A stretch of DNA of 64,000 nt from Isoperla grammatica (taxonomy: Eukaryota > Arthropoda > Insecta > Plecoptera > Perlodidae), in NCBI GenBank assembly GCA_945910005.1, contig OX246744.1, forward strand, positions 38,772,200-38,836,199, written 5' to 3'. Shown piece by piece: positions 25,101-35,795 of this stretch. Under the pieces are notes generated by a model. That model ran no database searches. It was not told where the DNA came from and saw only the letters and a program-made list of their open reading frames with translations. The position numbers were made by a program, and so were the translations under genes. Each line of letters begins with the position of its first letter. Positions within the stretch are counted from its first letter, which is position 1.

Positions 25101-25210
25101 TTTATATTTGTGCTTTCACATTTAAGGAGGAAATAGATCCAACTACCTCTAAAGCGGGTTCCTTATGAGCAAGCTCAACTGTACACGTCCATTACACATT
25201 CAGAGCAAAC

Positions 25211-25213
25211 TAC

Positions 25214-25247
<34 letters not shown>

Positions 25248-27050
25248 CATTTATTCACCATTATAAATTTACATTCATTTGGGTTTCGTCATTGATTTAC
25301 AATTTACATTATTTAAGATACAATATCTAGACAAGACAATCAGTGATTTCATTGATAATCTAAAATGTACATAGGTTTGATATTAGTAGTTAAAAGTAAG
25401 CCAATCTTATCAATTATAGATATAATAATACAGCAATCATTTAACTGTTAAATATAATTTAACACAATTGTAATACAAATATAAATATATAATTAAATAT
25501 AATACAATTTAATACAACTGTTCAGTTTGTCAGGCTATTTATGGTATGCAGCAGTGGGCCTATACCTGCTAAATCACCCTTGGGCCTCAAAAAATTCTTC
25601 AAGACTGTAAAATGGGGTTTCAACAAGGTATTGCCTTAATTTGAACTTGAATATCGTGATGCTGGGGGCCAATGTGAGGCTAACAGGGAGCTTATTGAAA
25701 ATTTTTCTTCCCATGTAGTGGATGTGCTTTTCTAATTGTTTGGTGTTGTGAGAAGGGTATTGGAGTGTTTGTTTAAGGCGGGTGTCGTGAGGGTGTTTGA
25801 TGCTATTTTGAAAAGAATTGGGATTATTTTTTACGTAGCATGCGGCTTTGTAGATATATGCGTTAAATATTGTGTGTATTTGAAGGTCTTTGAAAATGTC
25901 ACGACAGCTTTCTCTTTTCTGCATTCGTCCTATAATTCTAACTGCCCTTTTCTGAAGAGTCAGGACTCGTTGGATTAGATATTTTGAAGCACACCCCCAA
26001 GATAGAATTCCGTATGTCATGATTGAGTGAAAGTTTGCAAAATAAGCAGTTATTAGTGTTTCGCGGTTCGCTAGAGAGGAGAGTACCCGTAGGGCATATA
26101 TGGAGGAGTTAAGGCGTTTACATAGATTGTCTATATAGGGTTGCCATGTTAGACTATGGTCTAGGGTAAGACCAAGGAGTTTGCAGCAGGTGCATGGAGA
26201 AATTAATTTATGATTTACTGATATCTTGCTGTTGGCAGGTTTGGTTGACCTGTTTCTAAGATTGAATTTAAGTATCTGAGTTTTATTGTCATTTAAAAAT
26301 AGTTTGTTTGCCTGGGTCCGAGGACAGAGCCCTGGGGTACACCTGCATTGTTGTCTTGCCAGCTAGACTGAGTTTCTTTATTATTGTTGATGACCACATG
26401 GTGCTTACGGTTTGACAAGTAGGAGGAGAACCAGTCACCTGCTATTCCCCTGATTCCATAGTGGTTCATTTTTTCGATAAGCAGTCTATGGTCCACGCAA
26501 TCAAAAGCCTTGCTCAGATCGAAAAATACTCCGAGTGTGTCATGACCCTTATCGAGGGAGTTGTATACTTTATCCAGCATTTCGGCTGAAGCCGTGTCCG
26601 TAGACTTGCCTGGTCTAAACCCATGCTGGAAGTTAGTAAGTAAGTTATGTTTGTCAAGGAAGCTAAGTAGACGTTTTGCAACTATCTTTTCAAGTAATTT
26701 AGAAAACACTGGGAGAATACTTATAGGCCTATAGTTGCTCATATCGTTGTGACTGTCTTTTTTGTAGATAGGTATTACCTTTGCTAGTTTCATTCCTTGT
26801 GGAAAGACCCCCGTTGAAAGAGAGCTATTGAATATTTCCTCGAGTGGGAGCAACAGATGGTTTATACAGGTCTTAATGAGCTTACACGAGAGTTCGTTAT
26901 AGTCTTGGGCAGGTTTTGGCCGTGTATTCATGACAGCGAGTAATATTTCCTGCCTAGAAGTGGGCGTCAAGAACATTGTGTGAGAGTTGCTACTTGTGAT
27001 GTCTTTAAGTGAAGAGATAGGGTCATGCATTGTTGTTTGTGGCACATTGT
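25211..27050 (-). mobile_element. CR1/Jockey-like retrotransposon with deleted catalytic core
   Basis: The minus-strand frame 26293-27045 encodes the front of a reverse transcriptase: LAKVIPIYKKDSHNDMSNYR, FSKLLEKIVAKRLLSFLDKH, FQHGFRPGKSTDTA, GVFFDLSKAFDCVDHRLL, YGIRGIAGDWFSSYLSNRKH and GVPQGSVLGP. At about 26310 it jumps, with a frame change, to NDNKTQILKFN and LLGLTLDHSLTWQPYIDNLC, then MTYGILSWGCASKYLIQRVL and a C-terminal HYMGRKIFNKLPVSL segment (25574-26020). The block with the second catalytic aspartates (FADD) is missing, so it cannot polymerise. The 3' end reads AATAAATGA then an (ACT)n tail, seen as TAG repeats at 25211-25247, typical of elements ending in a microsatellite. The endonuclease is absent or beyond recognition. 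Confidence 0.85.
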
Positions 27051-29565
27051 GATGTTGTTGACATCTCTTGTGACAATCTCTCCACTACTATGTGCCTTAC
27101 CAGAGAACTGGCAACCCACCTCCCCAAGGTGTCGTGGTGGGAGGCTCTGGCTAGGGAATTTCGGCGGAGTTTCGTGGGTTTGGGGGTGGTGAGGTCGGCG
27201 ATCCACGTCGCGTTGAGGAGACAGTCTGTTAAGTTGTTGGGCGCCACCTGCTTGGGATTTAGGAGCAAGCAGGAACCTCCTATGTGGTACTGCAATTGTG
27301 GGGGGTTTTGTCGTATGAAGACAACAATTATCATTTGAATGCTTGGATATAAATATAATATATAATACAATTACAAAGAGGCAAGCACAGGCTATACAAT
27401 ATGAACAATTACCAGGTAATTATGTATATATCGGTCCCCTGAGGCAATACAGGGATTACAAACAATGATTATAAACTAAAAGGTGATGATGTACTGTGTA
27501 ATACAGTGAAAGAAATGGCACAATCTATCTCGGACTATAACCATACTTTTAGACATTTAACATACCTCGGAGGAAATACAAAGCATGAGTCGTGGCCTGA
27601 CTCCAACAATTAGCCCAGCACCGGGGCTCTAAGGCAACGTGTCCGAGATGTTCAATCTCCAATAATGTATATATAAGAAATTATAATGATTAAATTTAAG
27701 TAATAGTGATCCATGAGGCTTACTAAATTAATCCCCAGTACAATCCCGTGTACCAACCTACCACATGAGACAGCGTAAGTCTAACGCTAGAACCATGTTG
27801 GCTATTATGAATTAGCCCACAATATTCAATTACCAACCTATTATTAAAGTATATATATTAACAATCAATAACACATTCATGAACCCCTGTCAAATCCAAA
27901 ATCGGTGTTGGGTTGTCGGCCGTAGTTGAATTGCGGCGTAGACAAATTATCAAAAATTTCCCGCCGGGGTGTATGGAGCTTAGTTAAAAAAATCTTTGAT
28001 TCTAAAGTTCGTGGGTACTCATCTGACACCTATGGGTTCCACTTGTCGATCACGGCTTCGGCTTTGACCCCACCACGCTGCTCCAGGATCGGGACGATAG
28101 TGCCTGGGTTGCACGCCACTGGCATGCACGGATGACGATCTCGTAGTCAGCTGACCTGACGCTGCTCCGGCCGGGACGTGAGACACCGCCCAATATGTAG
28201 TATTCTCGCGACGATTATAGAACTGACGCGCACTGTCTCACGGAATGTTCAAGAAGTTGAAGACAATGTAGGAAGTATATATCGTCACGGTACTCTATCC
28301 AAACTGCGTCCCACTTGACGATTTTCCCGATATTTAAATTTCCTATATCTGCATGGTTTTAAGTTCCCATAAATCATAACACCATAGTCACCAACACAGT
28401 CCACAGTCTGGGATCACGCATCAACACTGGACTGTCCAGGGTTTGGGGTAAACACTCTCTCAAACGTCACTCAGACAATACTCATCACCGAGCACCCGCA
28501 CCGTTTCCCTGTCAACTGGGATACTCTAGTTGTCGTGAAGCCAAGTTGGACACGGCACGCCCGCTATTTATAATGTCAAGTTGTTGTAAGTGTATATGAG
28601 AACCTTATATCCCCCCAAATATAACGACAAATGTACAGAAAAATTATGGTTTAAATCACACCAGTGTGAAGGCGTGTACTCTTCACCTTGCACAAATTCG
28701 AAACAAAAAAACTTTCTCTCTCTCCCCGTCAAGAAGAACAAACCTCGCATAGCGTCATCGTGGGCCAATGGGGCCACAGGTGACATCATGGTCGTCACGT
28801 GGTTTCTACTCCCCTCCGTCTCTTATCACCACAATCATACGTCACACACGGGTGATGAGTCGCTGACTGGGGCTGGATAAACACATGTTGCGTTCCTGTG
28901 CACTGTAACGTCCGTTGCATGGCACGTTACAGAGTTTAGATAAGCCTGTCCCTTCTCTGCTTTTGTATTTGCTTGTTTCAGCTCTCTTGTCACTTACTTT
29001 TGTGACACACAGAAAGCTTTATGTACGTACTTTCAATTTACTTCTACTAAAAATGTACTTCCTTTCTGTCTTGCATCTGGATTTCATCTGCCCCGCCCCC
29101 TTCTCCAATACATCGTTTAGAAGAGGTCGATGGTAATACTTTAAGAAATACACCAGTATGATTTTACTTTACGATGACATTTTAAACGATATCAAAGGGA
29201 AAACACCCACACAGTATAATTTGTCAACTCACGTCCAACGCTCAGGATATAAAATAAAGTAAATTTCCAAAACGGGTAGAATATTTGTTTATTCCTTGGA
29301 CACACCCCCTCACACACGAGACGCTGTCAATATTGACACATGTGCATCGTCCACACTAGAATTAATCTCGTGTCTGTCTATAACTGTCTGTACATGATAA
29401 GGTAGCTGGAGGATTAATTGTTTCCAAAAATATGTTATTACTCATTGTGAAGAGTCGAGGGGTAAAATACAATACCGTAAATGCCATCAGCTATCTTAGA
29501 GATTGATGTTTGACCACCAGCAATCGCCATTCATTCACATATCGAGTTCCTGGCCAAGCCGTAGC
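27051..29565. other. Non-coding region
   Basis: Open frames at 27023-27370 (both strands) sit where the retrotransposon's endonuclease-RT linker would be, but show nothing I recognise. 27371-29565 holds no supported gene, RNA or repeat. CpG and GC rise modestly in 28000-28250. Confidence 0.45.
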
Positions 29566-29772
29566 AAGAGTCCTCGTGAGCTGTCACATACTCTCTTTTC
29601 GCAGGGTCTGCCTATCATTACAGGTGCAAACATTAAGAGTCCTCGTGAGCTGTCACATACTCTCTTTTCGCAGGGTCTGCCTATCATTACAGGTGCAAAC
29701 ATTAAGAGTCCTTGTGAGCTGTCACATACTCTCTTTTCGCAAGGTCTGCCTATCATTACAGGTGCAAACATA
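29566..29772. repeat. 69-bp tandem repeat, 3 copies
   Basis: Three nearly identical 69-bp units start AAGAGTCCTCGTGAGCTGTC at 29566, 29635 and 29704. Each contains CTCTCTTTTCGCAGGG, which has the look of a 3' splice site. Open frames on both strands follow from the 3n period and are not evidence of a gene. Confidence 0.9.
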
Positions 29773-30578
29773 AGCCATAACAAAAACCCTTGAATGCAAT
29801 ATTTTCAGGCCATTTCAAAATTAAGTAATATATAGATTATAGAGCTTGTAGTCAATTTATGTCCGGGGGGGGGGGGGGGGGGGGGGCAGGGCCTATATTA
29901 AGATATTTTCAGAACAACCCATCGAACAAAATATATTCAGAACATCACGTCATAACATTGACAGGTGTAAATGCCAAGTGACCAAACCCTCTACCCAGTC
30001 CCAAAATAAGCGGGAATCTTGGAAGGGGTGGGGGGTGGGTGGCTGATAGGCAGGCAGACGGAACAACAAAACTGGGCGTTTGCCTCACCGTCTACCGCTG
30101 CCTCTGCTTCTCAACCAATCTTAGACGGTCCTGAGGGAGACAAATTAGTCACATAAACAGTTAAACACCCAAATCAGAAAATTCTAAAAAAATTATCACT
30201 TTAATTTTAAGAACAACCCAAACAAGCCAGAATATTCCACTAATATAGTCCCCCCTGTTGCTGGTTTTGGGGGGGGGGGGGGGGGGGCAAATGACAATCC
30301 CCCGGGATCATAGCTGAATAATTCAAAACTGCATACGCCGGGAGGGGCAGATGGGTGTTCGGAGTACAGGGATAAGTAGGACGTAAAAAGGAAGAAAGGG
30401 GGAAGGGAGGATTTGTCTGGCTCCTCCCCCTCGACCTGTCCGGCTGGCTAGGGTGGCCCTATTCGCGATCGCAAAACTTCGATACGCCCCTAGCGGACAA
30501 AATTATCCCTAAGCTAACGGGTCTAGCGCTCTAACTGTCTGCGGATTCTCGCACAAACCACGCGGTACTAATCTCGTT
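29773..30578. other. Non-coding with two G homopolymers
   Basis: Runs of about 22 G near 29865-29886 and about 19 G near 30270-30287; both could form G-quadruplexes and are error-prone in sequencing. No gene seen. Confidence 0.6.
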
Positions 30579-31261
30579 CTAGCTGTTATACTATTCATTT
30601 TGAAGGAAAAACTTACTGGAAAGCGTAGTTAGTTTACATGCCAATAGTCATCATAAAGGTTATTTCAAAATTATAGACTCAGTAGTTTACTTGTTATAAC
30701 AATTCACGCAAAAAATCGGAAAATTAGCAAAATTTCTTATTGTTTTCTCAATTTAAATTGTTGAAAAACTAATGATCGGATTTTGACGAGAGTTCCTTTG
30801 GAACATGAACCAACAATGTGAGAAAATAAACAAATAAAGTTTCTAGATAGAAAGTGCCCCGAACGAAAATTCATAGCATGCACTAACATGCAGGGTGCGT
30901 AGTTTCACGGCCAAAACCGCTGCTTTTGAGGTCCAACCACTGCACCCTGCATGTTAGTGCATGCTATGAATTTTCGTTCGGGGCACGTTCTATCTAGAAA
31001 GTTTATTTGTTTATTTTCTCACATTGTTGGTTCATGTTCCAAAGGAACTCTCGTCAAAATCCGATCATTAGTTTTTCAACAATTTAAATTGAGAAAACAA
31101 TAAGAAATTTTGCTTATTTTCCGATTTTTTGCGTGAATTGTTATAACAAGTAAACTACTGGGTCTATAATTTTGAAATAACCTTTATGATGACTATTGGC
31201 ATGTAAACTAACTACGCTTTCCTATAAGTTTTTCCTTCAAAATCAATAGTATAACAGCTAG
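30579..31261. repeat. Large near-perfect palindrome: 320-bp arms, 43-bp spacer
   Basis: The left arm runs from CTAGCTGTTATACTA (30579) to GCAGGGTGC (30898); the right arm runs from GCACCCTGC (30942) to TAGTATAACAGCTAG (31261). The arms differ by only a few substitutions (for example ATTCAT/ATTGAT, CTCAGT/CCCAGT, CTGGAAAG/CTATAGG region). A further 11-bp outer match, TATTCGCGATC at 30459 and GATCGCGAATA ending at 31379, may mark outer ends of a larger foldback unit. There is no open frame of note and no target duplication was found. Confidence 0.9.
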
Positions 31262-32432
31262 AAGGAGATAAGTGATCAACGTTCCAGCGATACCGCCAAT
31301 GTCACACAGAGAAGTTAACCCGGCACGGCAGCCACATTGGCCAGTGACGTCACTTTCAAACGTCCTTGAGATCGCGAATACCAGAAGCCGGCCGCCGGCA
31401 TAGCTCTCAGGATCCACTTGCCCACTTCACTTAGTACCTTAGTAGTTCACCTCATACTTCAGTTAACTTTTTTATTACCAAAAAGGACATACAAACATGT
31501 ACATCACAATTCTCCCACACAGACCAGCCTAGGCCGGGCCGGGCTACAATTAATTACCCTTCAAGGAGAACAACCCAAGAGCATGTTAACGGGATGGCAA
31601 GAACGGGACTCTTTATGAAGCAGGTGGTGTGAAGAAGAATGCAACAATGTAATTCGTGTCATGTTCACTTTACTTGCTTAAACCATTATTTGAAGGTTAC
31701 ATATTTTAAGGTATCAAAATTATGAATATAAAATACAAATCAACAAGCATTGAAAACATTCAATATTGGGCCAAACTCAGTTAGCTAGGTTGTAAAATCT
31801 ACAATCTACTTAGAAATTAATAATAACACAATACCCACACTGTAAACACAGTTAAAAGATAATAACATAATGTTATAAAAAAATCATTGAAAGCTCAAAA
31901 TATAAGATAAAACTAAAGAAATTACCATAGTTGCACACAAAAAAGTCAACATATCACTTAGGCTAACGCAAATACAAAGAGAATAATGCAATACGTGCAC
32001 TCGTGGTCAATGGTCTCAAGAATACGTTAAATCTAGCAGAACAATTTAATTGAATGTATTCAATTTCTATTAACTGTCAAGATAAAGAAATATGGTAAAT
32101 AATCTAAATTAACATTTCACATACTTAATGAGAACACAATAAGAACAATGCGTCTGTGCAATACATGCACGCACACGTTGTCAACACAGACTCCAGTTTA
32201 CATTTCATCTAGATGAATGATTTGTATTCTATACCAATATATACAAACAAAAGAGGTGATTACTTGAAAGTAGTACATAGTTGTTCAATGCGAGCAATGT
32301 TCAACAAGGATATTAGTGGGCAGCTTGTCAGGCTGCCTAACTGAAGAACAACCACCTCGGCCCGGACACAAACAACAGAGCCAAGAACATAACTGAACAC
32401 TTGGGCAAGGTTTCAACAACGTTAACAACAAC
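31262..32432. other. AT-rich non-coding region
   Basis: No gene supported. Imperfect restatements of GCAATACGTGCAC / CAATACATGCACGC near 31990 and 32159 hint at an old duplication. The frame 31208-31417 on the minus strand has one hydrophobic stretch but overlaps the palindrome and is not credible. Confidence 0.4.
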
Positions 32433-33046
32433 GGAGATTAGCTTGATCGGCGCCGTCACCAAAATTTTATAAAAAAATCTTTTATCCAGTGAAAAGATTG
32501 TTTATTGTTTGTTGTACTGTATTTCAAAATTGAGTAATTAATAAGCATCAGTTTCATAGTAGTTATAGAATATCCTACCATTAGGACAGGTATTTACACT
32601 CAACAGCAAAAAATGTTAATAGTTCATACAAAGATTCATGTTCTAAAGTTTGCTACGTATTGTTATTTTGTTGCAAAGTTCGCTTGTTCTTGTAAATAAA
32701 CATGAAATCAAAGCAATGACTCTACAGGTAGATCGAATATTCATTGTTGTACTGATCTGAAGACAGAGCATGGATTTCTTTTGAGATAACAAACGTCGGA
32801 CATGGCTTTCTGTATGCATTTTATTAAAGGATCTAATAATGCACAAAAAATGACTAAACTTGTGTCAGACATTTATTGGTGAAAGACTGACTGAAAGTGT
32901 TGGTGACTTACTGATATACTTTCACGTTTTTCATGAAAATAAGTATAAATACTATCAACAGTACGACATTATATAGCTACTCTAACGCTGACACAAAATA
33001 ATTTGTTTATGAAAAGTTGGTGACGGCGCCGATTAAGCTAATCTCC
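32433..33046. mobile_element. 614-bp TIR element 3' of the RCC1-SIAH gene
   Basis: GGAGATTAGCTTGATCGG (32433) and the complementary CGATTAAGCTAATCTCC (ending 33046) are the ends of inverted repeats of about 30 bp, with one mismatch, that both contain CGGCGCCGTCACCAA. The interior is AT-rich and has no transposase. No clear target duplication, so the superfamily is unassigned. If the gene's transcript runs on, an AATAAA on the minus strand at about 32872-32877 inside this element could serve as its polyadenylation signal. Confidence 0.7.
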
Positions 33047-33158
33047 AATTTAAAAACTTTGGTGAAAGCTTGTATGCAGACAGGGTTTAGTCTTTCCTCT
33101 GCACTCGTCGAGGGCAACGTGGTGTAACGGTATACATGTTGAAACCCAACCGCCAGGA

Positions 33159-35024
33159 TCACACTTCCAAGATGGCCGCCCAACACGTCAGTTCGTCGTT
33201 TTGGAGAAAAGCGTCAAGACATTCACCCTTCACGCTCACACAGTTGGAAGAACTGAACATGTCCTCGACGCTCTCGATGTCGGAACAAACCTTCCTGCGG
33301 TAAGTATTGCTCATGTCTTCCGTGAGAAGCGTGAGTTCGAACCTGAACGTGTGCCTGTCCTCGGGCGCGCCCACGTACCTGACGGCCGCCCGGAACGTGC
33401 GCCCCTCCCCGTCGTACCCGCGATGTAGCGTGAACACTCTGCCGTGCGCCGCGAGCACGTCCGTGAGCAAGAGTCCGCGCCGCTGCACAAACGTGCGTGG
33501 CAGGTCGGGCCACGTCCGGTCCGCGTGGGCCGAGAGGGCGTGGCCCAGCATCGCTTCGGGCCGGCCCCTCCAACCGCCGCACGCCAGGGGACAGTCGTAT
33601 GCGCGGCGGGGACAGACCGCGCCGTGTCCCCCAAGCTCGCACGCGGGCATGCGCAGCAGGCATTCCGTGCACGGTAGCCGGATGTTGGCACACAGACTCT
33701 CCAGCCCAAGATTCCTCCCAGCGGAGAAGTGTCCACGACACAGCGGACAAACTGTGGTCCTGTCGTCAGACCGGAAAGCGTTACATAAGCTGTGCCCCTC
33801 GGTGCACAGGTGTATTGGTGCGCACATGACCTTGTAACACACGGGGCACTCCAGGGTTCTCACTATGCTCTGCTCCCAGTCTGATATGTCTTCCCCCACC
33901 TTTTCATCAATCCCTATCCCGCGCTGCGCTGAAGGTGCGACGATTGATGTGACCAACAGTACTGAATATGTCAAACCAAAAGCCACCTGTTGAACCACCA
34001 GCCCCAGTGACTTCGGCAACAGAGTCGCCACCGAGAGGTTATTCTTCCCCTGACCCAGTTCACCACTTGTTCCTCGGCCACACACAAACACGTCCCCTGC
34101 CCGTGTCAACAGGCTAGTGTGATAACATCCAGCGATAACCTGGGAGACAGTCTGGCCCTCGAAGCCAATCATTCTAGTGGGGGCGGATCTGTTGGTTGTG
34201 TCACCGGTACCCAACTGCCCTTCACCATTATAACCCCAAGCCCAGGTCGTCCCGTCAACTCCGAGGGCCACAGTGTGCATTGAACCGCAGGACACGGCAG
34301 CCACGGCTGTTGACGGCACCGATACTCGTGTGAAGCTGGACACGCTACCCACTGCATCAAGCCCAAGTTGACCACACAAATTCCACCCAGCCATTAAGAG
34401 GACCCCAGAGGCCGAGACAAGAGCTGTATGGACCCCGCCACACGATATGTCAACAATGGCCTCGGGGAGGTTGGGCACGCGAATGAATGAGGTTCGCTGG
34501 TTTGTATGACCGAGTCCTAGTTGGCCCAAGCTGTTGTGTCCACACACCCAGACCTCACCGCCTTTTGCAAGAACCACCGTGTGGTACCACCCAGCAGCAA
34601 CCTTCTTGATGGGCGGCAGACCAGCAACCAGGACGGGTGTGGGGGTGTCACGGGTGTGACCGAGGCCAAGCCGACCATCGTCATTCCCCCCACACGAATA
34701 CACCTCACCCTTGTCAGTGAGGAACATGGTGTATAGACATCCACAAGCAGCCTGGGTTACACTTACAGTGCTGAGAGTGTCAACAAGCCTCGGCTCAGCA
34801 ACCGAGCCTTCGTTCTTCATCCATCTTGTGTATTGTGTTACACAGAAGGTGTAGACGCGGCCAGACTCGCAGACAACTGCAGAGTGGAAAAAACCGCAAG
34901 ACACCTGAACGACGGTCTCATGTTGGGAGAACGACACAATGCTTGATCCAGCAGGCGGGCCTCCACCCAACACCAGGACACCAGGCTTGGTTATAACGAA
35001 CCGAGCGTCATCGTTCTCAGCCAT
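33159..35024 (-). CDS. RCC1-propeller / SIAH-type E3 ubiquitin ligase fusion
   Basis: Uninterrupted frame of 621 codons from ATG at 35022-35024 ([10 protein letters not shown]); the frame is open nine codons further but only from a GTG, and TTTGGTTGCAG just before the ATG looks like a 3' splice site, so a 5' UTR intron is possible. Counting from that upstream codon: residues ~45-365 are RCC1 repeats, shown by recurring G-W-x-H-T / [12 protein letters not shown] / [12 protein letters not shown] / [12 protein letters not shown] blocks; 402-438 are a SIAH-like RING ([25 protein letters not shown]); 455-515 are the SIAH zinc-finger pair ([31 protein letters not shown]); 520-630 resemble the SIAH C-terminal substrate-binding fold. 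The sixth RING ligand, Cys in SIAH (C-x2-C), is Phe426 here, so zinc binding at one site is doubtful. Presumed role: RCC1 propeller recruits a target that the SIAH half ubiquitinates; this is inference. The lack of coding introns suggests retroposition or a lineage expansion. The C-terminal half is clearly GC-richer than its surroundings. Confidence 0.85.
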   Translation of the reverse strand: MAENDDARFVITKPGVLVLGGGPPAGSSIVSFSQHETVVQVSCGFFHSAVVCESGRVYTFCVTQYTRWMKNEGSVAEPRLVDTLSTVSVTQAACGCLYTMFLTDKGEVYSCGGNDDGRLGLGHTRDTPTPVLVAGLPPIKKVAAGWYHTVVLAKGGEVWVCGHNSLGQLGLGHTNQRTSFIRVPNLPEAIVDISCGGVHTALVSASGVLLMAGWNLCGQLGLDAVGSVSSFTRVSVPSTAVAAVSCGSMHTVALGVDGTTWAWGYNGEGQLGTGDTTNRSAPTRMIGFEGQTVSQVIAGCYHTSLLTRAGDVFVCGRGTSGELGQGKNNLSVATLLPKSLGLVVQQVAFGLTYSVLLVTSIVAPSAQRGIGIDEKVGEDISDWEQSIVRTLECPVCYKVMCAPIHLCTEGHSLCNAFRSDDRTTVCPLCRGHFSAGRNLGLESLCANIRLPCTECLLRMPACELGGHGAVCPRRAYDCPLACGGWRGRPEAMLGHALSAHADRTWPDLPRTFVQRRGLLLTDVLAAHGRVFTLHRGYDGEGRTFRAAVRYVGAPEDRHTFRFELTLLTEDMSNTYRRKVCSDIESVEDMFSSSNCVSVKGECLDAFLQNDELTCWAAILEV

Positions 35025-35225
35025 TCTGCAACCAAACGAGATGTTGGACACAGAAGGGGACTTGAGTTAGAGTTGGTTCCCAGATAAATAAAACAAACTC
35101 AAAATCTTTATTTATTTATGCACCAATTTACCTTTAATTTAACATTTTGATTCATGATTAGAAATACAATTTATCTATTTCCACCATACCATTTCGGGAG
35201 TACAGAAATTATAATAAGACCCAAT

Positions 35226-35795
35226 TTACTCTGGACAGAGAAGGCCATTAGGGTATTCCTCTACGGCTATGCTGTAGAAAGCATTGCTAATAATAATTTG
35301 TTTAATTTTTCTCTTGCAGAATCCGATTAAAGAGCAATCTTTTACTTTGATTGGTAAGTGGTTAAAAAATGATAATTGTTTATGGTGCGAATTGATTTGG
35401 GATAGTTTGATATTCATTTTTTTTGTTATGAATTTACATTTGTGACTATCAATGTCGTTATTCTTTTTAAAGTGTTGTATGTTATTTTTGATGTGTAGGA
35501 AGTAGGAACCAAACACTTATTATTATTATAATAATAAAATTGTTATTAATTGTTTTTCTTGTCCCCACATAACCACTAAAGTATAAAAAAATAATAAAAA
35601 GTATCTTGACAAGAATATGAAATATAATGTAAGTCATGAGTTAGTAGGGCCTATATGTTGTTTTCCAAAAATATGTTAACAATAGTTGCTGGATTTTGCA
35701 AGGGAAATTGCTCTGATTGCTCTGTTTTGAACTTTTCGACCTTTGACGCATTTCCCCAGAACTCAATACCGCAAGTCATTCTGAAATAAAAGTAC
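35226..35795 (-). mobile_element. 3' fragment of a CR1/Jockey-like retrotransposon
   Basis: On the minus strand, RMTCGIEFWGNASKVEKF (from about 35785) matches the segment RMTYGILSWGCASK of the element at 25574-26020, followed after a frameshift by VQNRAIRAIS-like residues. Then frame 35226-35516 gives SFFNHLPIKVKDCSLIGFCK and ISNAFYSIAVEEY, the usual C-terminus of such reverse transcriptases. All catalytic parts are missing. Its upstream end coincides with the start of the 67-bp array. Confidence 0.65.

Noticed and set aside
27023..27370. Retrotransposon endonuclease or separate gene upstream of the RT at 26293
   Set aside because: Frames on both strands lack endonuclease motifs; it could be a decayed linker, but nothing supports a call.
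31208..31417. Membrane-protein-like frame with a hydrophobic C-terminus
   Set aside because: It lies largely across the right edge of the palindrome, is short, and has no support beyond one hydrophobic stretch.
33223..33837. Several long frames on both strands inside the RCC1-SIAH gene
   Set aside because: Shadows of the GC-rich C-terminal half of the real minus-strand gene; no family resemblance.
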